Assembly: GCA_900544905.1 (NCBI GenBank) | Contig: UQXF01000078.1 | Span: 1 to 16,344 of the forward strand | Origin: an uncultured Clostridium sp. | Lineage (GTDB): Bacteria; Bacillota; Clostridia; Lachnospirales; Lachnospiraceae | DNA length: 16,344 bases | Direction: 5' to 3' | In this document: positions 6,235 through 12,483 of the stretch, one piece after another | How positions within the stretch are numbered: the first letter of the stretch is position 1 | How the letters are laid out: each line of letters opens with the position of its first letter | The notes under the pieces: generated by a model | Told to the model about the DNA's origin: nothing | The model's input: the letters and a program-made list of their open reading frames with translations, nothing else | The model's database searches: none | Translations under genes and position numbers: made by a program

Positions 6235-6263
6235 ATTATATTCCTTATGCCCCAAATAGGCAA
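6235..6263 (-). promoter_or_regulatory. Promoter of the second small RNA
   Basis: The -10 box is a perfect TATAAT (6235-6240), the spacer is 17 bp and the -35 is TTGCCT (6258-6263, four of six). The -35 lies just past the stop codon of the UppS-like gene. The start is predicted near 6229, just before the closing helix. Confidence 0.65.
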
Positions 6264-6265
6264 CC

Positions 6266-6889
6266 CTAACCTCCCAGTGTCACATCCTGTCTGCCATACC
6301 ATTCCAATGCATTTATAAAATCTGCATCCGTATAATCAGGCCATAAATGTTCCTCCACATAAAAATCTGCATATACGGACTGAATCGGTAAAAAGCCAGA
6401 AAGCCGCCGCATACCACCCCAGCGGATAATCAAATCAATTCTGGAAATATCACTGGAATATGGTTTTCCATCCTTCTCAATATGGGACAAATCCCACTGC
6501 CATCCATAATTGACCAGAAAATTTACCCGGATTCCTCCACCGTGAACCGGTGTACGTGTGGTATAGGGTATAAGCTCCTTTGGAAAACACTTGGAACTAC
6601 TGTCACCAATCACGAGTAAATCCGCTCCTTCTTCTGTTAGCATTTCCACCGCCTTTACACAGGCTTTCTGAAATGCTTGACACTGTTCTGCCGGTCGTTT
6701 ACAATTATCCACTGTAAAGCCATAATATGTGATTTCTTTTATCCCATTTTCCTTTGCCATTTGCAACAGCCTAAGTCCTGGTTCTAAACCATATTCATAT
6801 CCGTCCTGTTTTTTCATTCCCTGTCCCGCTGCCCACCGGCGGTTTCCGTCGGGAATGATACCGATATGCTGTGGTCTGTGTTTGCTCAT
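6266..6889 (-). CDS. Divergent, shortened cis-prenyltransferase (UppS-like)
   Basis: The 207-aa protein belongs to the undecaprenyl diphosphate synthase family: PDGNRRWA (13-20) with the catalytic Asp 14, DNCKRP (61-66), VNYG (126-129), and IIRWGGMRRLSGF (154-166). Compared with E. coli UppS, several conserved positions differ: His43 becomes Tyr31, Glu198 becomes Met160, and the metal ligand Glu213 becomes Asp175. Asp26, Asn74, Arg77, Arg194, Arg200 and Ser202 equivalents remain. About 25-30 residues usually found between NYG and the IR motif are absent. It is probably an active but altered prenyltransferase, or a paralogue making a different chain length; a main UppS is expected elsewhere. 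The start at 6889 is preferred because GAGGTG lies six bases upstream. It follows the SDR gene by 41 bp. Confidence 0.85.
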   Translation of the reverse strand: MSKHRPQHIGIIPDGNRRWAAGQGMKKQDGYEYGLEPGLRLLQMAKENGIKEITYYGFTVDNCKRPAEQCQAFQKACVKAVEMLTEEGADLLVIGDSSSKCFPKELIPYTTRTPVHGGGIRVNFLVNYGWQWDLSHIEKDGKPYSSDISRIDLIIRWGGMRRLSGFLPIQSVYADFYVEEHLWPDYTDADFINALEWYGRQDVTLGG

Positions 6890-6930
6890 ACGCATCACCT
6901 CATAAATGAGTATTACCAGACTTTCCGGTT

Positions 6931-7692
6931 CTAATACCTCTTTCTTTCCTGCTGGTTCGCCGCAATCCGCACATAAACTGATACCGGAAGAAACCTTCCA
7001 AGAGTCATGGCAAGCCTCATCGTTAAAGTTGGAATAATCACAACCTTTCTTTTAACCATCTGATTTAATGCGTACTGTACACAATAACGAGAGCTTATGC
7101 CCTTCATCATAAATTTGACATTTGCCACCCGGTTAAACTCTGTGTTGACCGGACCGGGACACAAGCATCCGACATATACATGACTGCCACATTCCCGCAG
7201 TTCTTCCGCAACAGCCCTTGTCAGGCTGGTTACATAAGCCTTCGTTGCATAGTAGGTCGCCATATATGGACCTGCCGGCATCAGCCCGGCACAGGAAGCA
7301 ACGTTTAAGATATATCCTGCATCCTGCTCCTGCATTTTCTTAAGCATAAGCTTTGTAAATAGATGAACTGCCTTGACATTTAACTGTATCATGGACATCT
7401 CTTTTTCCAATTCAGTCTCCGAAAATCTTCCACAGTCTCCAAACCCGGCATTGTTGATAAAAATTGCAATCTCTTTGTCCTTAACTGCCTCAAATACACG
7501 ATAACACTCTTCTTCCTTTGTCAAATCCGCCGCAACAACCTCGCACTCTGTTTTCAAGTACTTTGCCAGCTTTTGCAGACGCTCTTCTCTTCTTGCCACC
7601 AGCACTAATTTATATCCCTTTGCAGACAGCTTCTTTGCAAATTCCACTCCCAGACCGGCACTGGCACCGGTAATTACTGCATATTTTTTCAT
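6931..7692 (-). CDS. Short-chain dehydrogenase/reductase
   Basis: The 253-aa classical SDR has a Rossmann motif TGASAGLG (8-15), with Arg residues after beta-2 (VARREERL, 32-39) suggesting NADP preference. It also has NNAG (80-83), Asn 105, catalytic Ser 133, and the Tyr147-x3-Lys151 pair. The C-terminal 55 residues are basic with hydrophobic stretches (VVIIPTLTMRLAMTLG), as in membrane-associated fatty-aldehyde or 3-keto-lipid reductases of the DltE/YqjQ kind. The substrate is unknown. AAGGAAGG precedes the start. It leads a two-gene unit with the UppS-like gene, which hints at a lipid or prenyl substrate, but that is inference only. Confidence 0.9.
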   Translation of the reverse strand: MKKYAVITGASAGLGVEFAKKLSAKGYKLVLVARREERLQKLAKYLKTECEVVAADLTKEEECYRVFEAVKDKEIAIFINNAGFGDCGRFSETELEKEMSMIQLNVKAVHLFTKLMLKKMQEQDAGYILNVASCAGLMPAGPYMATYYATKAYVTSLTRAVAEELRECGSHVYVGCLCPGPVNTEFNRVANVKFMMKGISSRYCVQYALNQMVKRKVVIIPTLTMRLAMTLGRFLPVSVYVRIAANQQERKRY

Positions 7693-7766
7693 ACTGCACC
7701 TTCCTTATCATTGATTTTTTCCATGATGCTCCGTACTCCCACCTATGGTTATAGTGTTCATGTTTT

Positions 7767-7797
7767 AGTATAGCCATATCTGCCTTTAATAAATCAA
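7767..7797 (-). promoter_or_regulatory. Possible promoter of the SDR-uppS unit
   Basis: TATACT (-10, 7767-7772) lies 19 bp from TTGATT (-35, 7792-7797). A small palindrome, TCAAT-N4-ATTGA, overlaps the -35. The spacing is long and lacks a convincing MerR-type dyad in the spacer, so the assignment is weak. Confidence 0.33.
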
Positions 7798-7851
7798 TTC
7801 CCATTGATATAGCAACCTTCCTCTTCCGTATTTTCAATTAAAGCAGCCATT

Positions 7852-8025
7852 CTAATTCAGCTTCTCTTCCATTTCATCTAATGTTCGCATAACTGTCAAA
7901 ACCTTATGTATCGCTCTAATGTCTCTGCGGTCAACCCAGTCCTTCATCCACTCCTTCCAGTCATCCAAACTCATCTCCTGCTTTTTCTCCTGTGTACTGC
8001 CACATATGCGGTTATTGTCTGTCAT
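7852..8025 (-). CDS. 57-aa small acidic, tryptophan-rich protein, unknown
   Basis: This ORF starts MTDNNRICGSTQEKK and has AAGGAG nine bases before ATG 8025; a second ATG at 8031 is only three bases from that site. It ends in TAG at 7852. The peptide has a polar N-terminus, then a strongly helical part with SLDDWKEWMKDWVDRRD and a C-terminal amphipathic helix (IHKVLTVMRTLDEMEEK). There is no signal or membrane segment and I do not recognise a family. A perfect TTGACA/TATAAT promoter drives it, bracketed by two identical operator-like palindromes and divergent from an XRE gene. It is therefore probably a regulated small protein, perhaps an antirepressor or a protein-binding modulator. Confidence 0.68.
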   Translation of the reverse strand: MTDNNRICGSTQEKKQEMSLDDWKEWMKDWVDRRDIRAIHKVLTVMRTLDEMEEKLN

Positions 8026-8093
8026 CTTCATCTGCTCCTTCCTAAATTATAACATTTTCTTGTAGTATATTACATTTAAATATTAACATTTAC

Positions 8094-8109
8094 AGAACCT
8101 TTTTGTTCT
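8094..8109. promoter_or_regulatory. Operator-like palindrome, copy 1
   Basis: AGAAC-CTTTTT-GTTCT, with perfect 5-bp arms and a 6-bp centre. It lies about 5 to 20 bases downstream of the predicted start of the small-protein transcript. The half-site resembles the GTTCT core bound by SinR-type XRE regulators. Confidence 0.6.
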
Positions 8110-8120
8110 TTATACATCGC

Positions 8121-8148
8121 ATTATAGCACTTTTTTGTCCTTTGTCAA
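8121..8148 (-). promoter_or_regulatory. Consensus promoter of the 57-aa gene
   Basis: TTGACA (-35, 8143-8148) and TATAAT (-10, 8121-8126) both match consensus exactly with a 16-bp spacer. The predicted start is near 8114. Such a strong promoter with an operator at each end suggests tight repression in normal growth. Confidence 0.75.
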
Positions 8149-8163
8149 GAACTTTTGTGTTCT
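8148..8163. promoter_or_regulatory. Operator-like palindrome, copy 2
   Basis: AGAAC-TTTTGT-GTTCT has the same arms and spacing as copy 1, 54 bp away (about five helical turns). Its first base overlaps the -35 of the small-protein promoter, so it also lies upstream of the XRE gene's own promoter region. Confidence 0.6.
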
Positions 8164-8224
8164 GATTCTTTTTTTTTTTTTATTTTTATGCTATTATCCT
8201 AATATGTGGAGGTGACTCTAGGAT

Positions 8225-8581
8225 TTGAATGTGGGTGAACAAATAAAATATTACAGAAAACAAAAAGGATATACACAAAAACAACTGGGTGAATTATGCG
8301 ATATGGCAGACTCTGCAATCCGGCGTTACGAAGCCGGACGGGCAAAGCCAAAAATTGAAACTCTGGCAAAAATTGCCAACGCATTAGATTTAGCTGTTGA
8401 GGATTTTTTAGACCTTACTTGTATCGGAACCTTGAAGCAACCGAATGATTCTAACAGGAAAGCTGAAAGCTCTCTTGAAAATAATCTATTATCCCATTTT
8501 AACAAATTAAATATTAATGGAAAAGCGAAAGCCATTGAACAGGTTGAAATGCTTACAAAAATCCATGAATACAAAAAATAA
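8225..8581 (+). CDS. XRE-family HTH transcriptional regulator
   Basis: The 118-aa protein has a classic Cro/CI-type helix-turn-helix at residues 4-62: GEQIKYYRKQKGYTQKQLGELCDM, then IRRYEAGRAKPKIETLAKIANAL and VEDFLDL. A short linker follows, then a helical C-terminus (LLSHFNKLNINGKAKAIEQVEML) resembling the dimerisation tail of SinR/phage-like repressors. There is no peptidase domain, so it is not cleaved like LexA or CI. The start is a TTG at 8225, with GGAGGTGA nine bases upstream. The stop codon lies inside the terminator stem. It is divergent from the 57-aa gene and is the natural candidate to bind the two AGAAC-N6-GTTCT sites. Confidence 0.92.
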   Translation: MNVGEQIKYYRKQKGYTQKQLGELCDMADSAIRRYEAGRAKPKIETLAKIANALDLAVEDFLDLTCIGTLKQPNDSNRKAESSLENNLLSHFNKLNINGKAKAIEQVEMLTKIHEYKK

Positions 8582-8613
8582 CGCTGTCACCATTAAGTAC
8601 AGCGTTATTTTTT
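8573..8613 (+). terminator. Perfect bidirectional terminator after the XRE gene
   Basis: Fifteen perfect base pairs join 8573-8587 and 8599-8613 around an 11-base loop, ending in six T; the A run on the other side makes it work in both directions. The XRE stop codon is within the 5' arm. It likely also ends transcripts from the SCP2-domain gene coming from the right. Confidence 0.92.
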
Positions 8614-8720
8614 CGATGCTCTCTCGAGACAAAAAAGGGGATATGCTCAAGCTCGGGCTGCTTCCACAGAAGAAATTGCCGCCACATGCCTGTGCATTTT
8701 CCAGCCTGAATTGTTATAAA

Positions 8721-9038
8721 TTAAAACAAATCTTTAATTTTAAGGGCTTTGTCAATGTTACCCTCTACCTTCAATTTTCCAAAGGTAAATGCCTTAATTG
8801 GGTCTAATTCCCCGGTAACAATCTTAAACAAATTCTCTGCAGAACAGATAAACAACGCATCCCGGTCATAATATTCATAAGGTTCAATGGATAATGTGCC
8901 ATCCTTTACCTCTGCATAGAATGACCCGGCGCCCTCACCGATAATATTAAACTGGTATGCCAGGTGCTCTTTCACCTTGCTTACATCCGTATCCTTAAAC
9001 ATATCTTTAAATTTGTTGAAAACCTCTTCATAAGTCAT
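8721..9038 (-). CDS. SCP2 sterol-binding-domain protein
   Basis: The 105-aa single-domain protein starts MTYEEVFNKFKDMFK and matches the SCP2 fold: an N-terminal helix, the sheet region YQFNIIGEGAGSFYAEVKDG, and the C-terminal ITGELDP-like stretch (VTGELDPIKAFTFGKLKVEGN) typical of the family. Such proteins bind hydrophobic ligands such as fatty acyl-CoAs; in Clostridia their role is undefined. The start at 9038 is supported by AAGGAGG nine bases upstream, which removes 17 residues of a longer in-frame reading. It is transcribed alone, between its promoter at 9143-9171 and the terminator of the XRE gene. Confidence 0.9.
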   Translation of the reverse strand: MTYEEVFNKFKDMFKDTDVSKVKEHLAYQFNIIGEGAGSFYAEVKDGTLSIEPYEYYDRDALFICSAENLFKIVTGELDPIKAFTFGKLKVEGNIDKALKIKDLF

Positions 9039-9069
9039 AGCACGCTTCCTCCTTATACTGTTAGCTGAC

Positions 9070-9123
9070 AATGGCAACCATTTAATCAATCCAGTGTTAA
9101 TGTTTTATCGTATAATCAACACT
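9070..9123 (-). repeat. Two hairpins in the SCP2-gene leader
   Basis: In the predicted leader, 9114-9123 pairs with 9092-9101 (10 bp with one G-U, loop 12). Nearer the gene, AATGG-TTG-CCATT forms a 5-bp hairpin (9070-9082). Neither hairpin has a T tract, so they are not terminators; an operator or an mRNA-stabilising element is possible. Confidence 0.4.
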
Positions 9124-9142
9124 GTAAATTAATTTGTCTATT

Positions 9143-9171
9143 ATTTTACCATACTAACATAAATGCTGCAA
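9143..9171 (-). promoter_or_regulatory. Promoter of the SCP2-domain gene
   Basis: TTGCAG (-35, 9166-9171) and TAAAAT (-10, 9143-9148) are 17 bp apart. Start predicted near 9136, giving a leader of about 98 nt. Confidence 0.5.
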
Positions 9172-9187
9172 CTCAGAAAACGGAATT

Positions 9188-10654
9188 TCACAATTTTTTC
9201 TCAATCTCACTTATAACGGTTTTCAGTGCTTTTATTCTGGCATACTTTTTGTCATTGGACTCCAATACAAACCATGGAGCAAAGGAAGTACTGGTTTTTT
9301 GCAGCATTTCATTTACTGCATCCTCATACAAATCCCATTTTTCCCGGTTCCGCCAGTCCTCATCTGTAATCTTCCACTGCTTTTCCGGTGTATTCTGCCG
9401 GAGTGTAAAGCGCTCCAGCTGAGTATCCTTATCAATCTGCACCCAGAATTTAATCACTACTGCTCCCCAGTCGGAGAGCTCCTTTTCAAATTCATTTATC
9501 TCATTGTATGCGCGCTGCCAGTCATTTTCACTACAAAAGCCCTCTAACCGTTCCACCATGACACGTCCATACCAGGTACGGTCAAAAATTGCAATATGTC
9601 CATCCTTCGGCAGGCGGTTCCAGAAGCGCCACAGATAATGTCTCGCCTTCTCGTGGGGCTCCGGACTTGCTATGGGATGTACCTCATAGCCACGTGGGTC
9701 TAAAGCGGCTGCAATCCGCTTGATATTGCCGCCCTTTCCCGCTGCATCCCAGCCTTCATAGGCAATGATAACCGGTATCTTTTTGCGGTATAATTCATTA
9801 TGTAACTCCCGAAGCCTGTTCTGGCATGTTTTCAGCTGTTCCCGGTATTCTGTCTCCGTCAACGTCTTATCCAGGGAAATCTCCGCCAGCTTCGGCATGC
9901 TCTTCAACCGGAAGGGATTCTGAAGAATAGGAACCGCATGGGAGCTGTTCATCAGTGCCGTATCAATTCCCTCTATCAGAATTTCCAGCATCTGCAGCTC
10001 TGCCCATTTCTTACTTTTGGAATCAATCAGATACCACGGAGCTGTAGACTGGTTTGTGTCCTCAAGATAACGGTCATACACCTGCAGGCATTTGTCATAA
10101 TTTTTATTCTGCCACAAATCATCCTGCCCTACACGCCATTTCGTGTTTTTTTCCTGTAATAAATCCTCCAGCCGCTTTCTTTGTTCCTTCTCATCAATCT
10201 GGAAGAAAAACTTCATGACCAGATATCCGTTATCGGTGAGCTGCCGCTCAAACCGCCGGATGCTTACAATTCGCTCCCTATATTTCTCTTCCTTTAAAGC
10301 TCCATGTAGATAATCTTTCGTCACTTCATCCATCCAGCCACCGTCAAAGAACATAAACTTTCCAGCCTGGGGAATCTTCACAAAATGACGGTACAAAAAT
10401 GGCTTCCGCCTTTCCTCCTCCGTTGCCTCTTTCATAGCCGCCACCTTGAAAAAACGCGGGTCCATGTTCCGGATAAGCTTTCCAAGTACACTGCCCTTGC
10501 CCGCTGCTCCCCAGCCCTCTATCAATACCAATACCGGAAGCCTTTGCTCCTTCACGGCTATCTGTTTTGCTGCAAGGGTCGTCCTTGCCGCCTGCAGCCG
10601 TCTTTCCATTTCCTCATCCGATGGTTTTTCCGCCCTGTTCCACTCTCTTAACAT
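9188..10654 (-). CDS. pap: Polyphosphate:AMP phosphotransferase (two-domain PPK2)
   Basis: The 488-aa protein holds two tandem PPK2 domains. Domain 1 has Walker A EGWGAAGKGS (46-55) but, where the family has FDRSWY, it reads FFDGGWMDEV (102-111), losing the lid arginine. Domain 2 has Walker A EGWDAAGKGG (300-309) and an intact FDRTWYGR (357-364), so it is probably the catalytic half. This architecture is that of PAP enzymes, which transfer phosphate from polyphosphate to AMP to form ADP, helping nucleotide recovery under stress. ATG 10654 is chosen because AAAGGAG lies nine bases upstream; a GTG at 10660 is too close to that site. It is transcribed alone from 10719-10748. Confidence 0.92.
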   Translation of the reverse strand: MLREWNRAEKPSDEEMERRLQAARTTLAAKQIAVKEQRLPVLVLIEGWGAAGKGSVLGKLIRNMDPRFFKVAAMKEATEEERRKPFLYRHFVKIPQAGKFMFFDGGWMDEVTKDYLHGALKEEKYRERIVSIRRFERQLTDNGYLVMKFFFQIDEKEQRKRLEDLLQEKNTKWRVGQDDLWQNKNYDKCLQVYDRYLEDTNQSTAPWYLIDSKSKKWAELQMLEILIEGIDTALMNSSHAVPILQNPFRLKSMPKLAEISLDKTLTETEYREQLKTCQNRLRELHNELYRKKIPVIIAYEGWDAAGKGGNIKRIAAALDPRGYEVHPIASPEPHEKARHYLWRFWNRLPKDGHIAIFDRTWYGRVMVERLEGFCSENDWQRAYNEINEFEKELSDWGAVVIKFWVQIDKDTQLERFTLRQNTPEKQWKITDEDWRNREKWDLYEDAVNEMLQKTSTSFAPWFVLESNDKKYARIKALKTVISEIEKKL

Positions 10655-10718
10655 AAGCACCTTCTCCTTTCGTAAACCCCTCTTCCTTGTAAATACTGCT
10701 ACCCTTTACTCTCATACC

Positions 10719-10748
10719 ATTATACTACTTGTAATCCGTATTTCACAA
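10719..10748 (-). promoter_or_regulatory. Promoter of the PPK2 gene
   Basis: A perfect TATAAT (-10, 10719-10724) lies 18 bp from TTGTGA (-35, 10743-10748). Start near 10712; leader about 58 nt. Confidence 0.6.
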
Positions 10749-10782
10749 GGGTATATATTCTCACCGCTTTTTAATAAACCAT

Positions 10783-10821
10783 AAAAATTTTGAAACAAAA
10801 CTGGATGACATTGTCTCAAAA
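10783..10821 (-). terminator. Terminator of the polymerase-YolD operon
   Basis: On the minus strand TTTTGAGACA (10812-10821) pairs with TGTTTCAAAA (10788-10797) over 10 positions with one G-U, followed by TTTTT. The stem starts inside the last codons of the yolD-like gene. Confidence 0.7.
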
Positions 10822-11121
10822 ACATATCTCATAGATATCCTCAAACCTTATCTCTGTATTCACTACCTTAAGCACTCCTGCAGCTTCATCCACCCTCGAA
10901 ACCATCCCTGTCACCTTAAGATATTCCCCCTTACAAAAATAGACAACGGATATCATAACCCCTTCTCTTACCTGCTGAAATTTATAATCAAGCTCCTCCT
11001 TATAATCCTCCGCCAGCTCTATCTTCGCCACAACAAGCTTCTCTTTTTCCCGCAGAGCGGCTTCATAGCCTTTCAATGCAGCAAAGGGCATAAACTGCTT
11101 TGCCCGTTCTTGTCTGGGCAT
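10816..11121 (-). CDS. YolD-like protein
   Basis: The 101-aa protein starts MPRQERAKQFMPFAALKGY, the signature N-terminus of the YolD-like family. It continues with a helix rich in Glu and Lys and a small beta domain (GVMISVVYFCKGEYLKVTGMVSRVD, about 55-80). YolD proteins are encoded beside UmuC-like Y-family polymerases in Firmicutes and are thought to take the place of UmuD as partner. Its ATG lies one base after the polymerase stop (TAG-A-ATG), with GAGGA upstream, so the two are translationally coupled. A longer reading from 11148 overlaps the polymerase and lacks a ribosome binding site. The molecular function is unproven. Confidence 0.9.
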   Translation of the reverse strand: MPRQERAKQFMPFAALKGYEAALREKEKLVVAKIELAEDYKEELDYKFQQVREGVMISVVYFCKGEYLKVTGMVSRVDEAAGVLKVVNTEIRFEDIYEICF

Positions 11122-11122
11122 T

Positions 11123-12415
11123 CTATTCCTCACTTCGATGCCCCCCAATCTGCCGGTTTCGCTCCATGGCGGTAGCCCTTTCTAAAAGGTTCAGCCCCTT
11201 CAGGATTGCATTTTTACCATATCGCTCTCTGATATGCAGTATCGCTTCCTGTAGTCTTTTTTCCCTCTCCAGTTCTGCCGGAGTTGTAAACAAATCATAC
11301 TGCTGATACATTTCATCTGCCACATTATTAAATGTCAGGGTAATGCGCCTGATGGATGCATGCTTGTCCACAATCCTCTCATACAGCTGTTCCGTATAAG
11401 AAATAATCCGCTTAGAAGAGCTGGTATTGGCGGGCATGGTAACCGTTCCATGCGCTGGAGCAAGATTAAGTGCATAATTATATCCAATATGCAGAGTGAT
11501 AGAATCGGTAACAAGTCCTTTATCCACCAAATCCAGCACCAGCATATCCGCCATTTCCCGGACAATCAGCCTTCCATCCCTATAAGAATAATCATGCGCC
11601 AGCACCTGTCCACTGGAAAGGGAATTTTTCTTCGGTTTATAGGATTTAATATCTGCCATTGTCACTGGTTCTCTACCCCAGGCGTGGTCAATCAAAAGCT
11701 CTGCATCTACCCCAAACAGGCGGTACAGCATTTTCTCATCTGCCTGTGCAAGCTCTTTCATTGTATGAATCCCTACGCCGTTGAGTCTTTTTTCAGTTCC
11801 TGCCCCTACCCGCCAGAAGTCAGTAAGAGGTCTGTAATCCCATAACGTCTTTCGGTACTTTTCCTCGTCCAGCATTCCGATATGCTCTTTAACATGCTTC
11901 GCCGTGATATCCAGGGCAGCCTTCGCAAGATACAGATTGGTTCCAATTCCACAGACTGCGGTAATACCTGTACTTTCCAATACATCCTGCATAATCCTTA
12001 ACGCCAGCTCCCTGGCAGTCAGCCGGTACATAAACAGATAATCCGTCACATCCATAAATACCTCATCAATGGAATACACATGGATATCCTCTTTGGCAAT
12101 ATATTTTAAATAGATAGCATAAATGCGGGCTGAATAGTCAATATATAATTTCATTCTCAGAACTGCCATGATATATGGAATATTAGCTGGTATTTGATAG
12201 ACCCTGCACCGGTTTTTGACTCCCAGCGCTTTCATAGAGGGTGAAACTGCAAGACAGATTGTCCGGTCCGTGCGGTCCGGGTCTGCCACCACAAGATTGG
12301 TGGTAAGTGGGTCCAGTCCCCGCTCTACACATTCTACAGATGCATAAAAGGACTTTAAATCAATACAGAGATAGATTCGGTTGTCGGAATTATAATTCAT
12401 TTGCTGTGGCAACAT
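11123..12415 (-). CDS. Y-family DNA polymerase (UmuC/UvrX-like, pol V type)
   Basis: The 430-aa protein has the Y-family palm motif CIDLKSFYASVEC (17-29) with Asp 19 and the catalytic YSIDEVFMDV (114-123) with Asp 117 and Glu 118. A helix-hairpin-helix region and little-finger domain follow. QYDLF at 372-376 fits the beta-clamp binding motif. It inserts nucleotides opposite damaged bases. The LKSFYASVE form and the downstream YolD partner point to the Gram-positive UvrX/YqjW group rather than DinB. The start has AAGGAGG five bases upstream. I see no GAAC-N4-GTTC box or clear promoter in the 68 bp before it, so control may come from upstream genes. Confidence 0.94.
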   Translation of the reverse strand: MLPQQMNYNSDNRIYLCIDLKSFYASVECVERGLDPLTTNLVVADPDRTDRTICLAVSPSMKALGVKNRCRVYQIPANIPYIMAVLRMKLYIDYSARIYAIYLKYIAKEDIHVYSIDEVFMDVTDYLFMYRLTARELALRIMQDVLESTGITAVCGIGTNLYLAKAALDITAKHVKEHIGMLDEEKYRKTLWDYRPLTDFWRVGAGTEKRLNGVGIHTMKELAQADEKMLYRLFGVDAELLIDHAWGREPVTMADIKSYKPKKNSLSSGQVLAHDYSYRDGRLIVREMADMLVLDLVDKGLVTDSITLHIGYNYALNLAPAHGTVTMPANTSSSKRIISYTEQLYERIVDKHASIRRITLTFNNVADEMYQQYDLFTTPAELEREKRLQEAILHIRERYGKNAILKGLNLLERATAMERNRQIGGHRSEE

Positions 12416-12483
12416 GGATTCCTCCTTATTGCCTACAGTATTCCCTGGTTTTTGAGGTTACATTCGCATGTTAGGGAAAGAAG

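Noticed and set aside
6038..6235. 65-codon minus-strand ORF between uppS and merR
   Set aside because: It has no ribosome binding site, starts within a few bases of the -10 box of the RNA promoter, and runs through the terminator hairpin. The base pairing explains the region better.
7610..7837. 75-codon minus-strand ORF overlapping the SDR start
   Set aside because: It reads into the SDR gene in another frame, its peptide has no family resemblance, and the AAGGAAGG site there serves the SDR start at 7692.
8517..8807. 96-codon plus-strand ORF after the XRE gene
   Set aside because: It starts within the XRE gene, crosses a perfect terminator and overlaps the 3' end of the SCP2-domain gene.
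11360..11845. 161-codon plus-strand ORF inside the Y-family polymerase
   Set aside because: Antisense shadow of a strongly supported gene; no ribosome binding site and low-complexity His/Ile-rich peptide.
12416..12483. LexA box upstream of the Y-family polymerase
   Set aside because: Only a loose AACAT...ATGT similarity is present; it does not fit GAAC-N4-GTTC.
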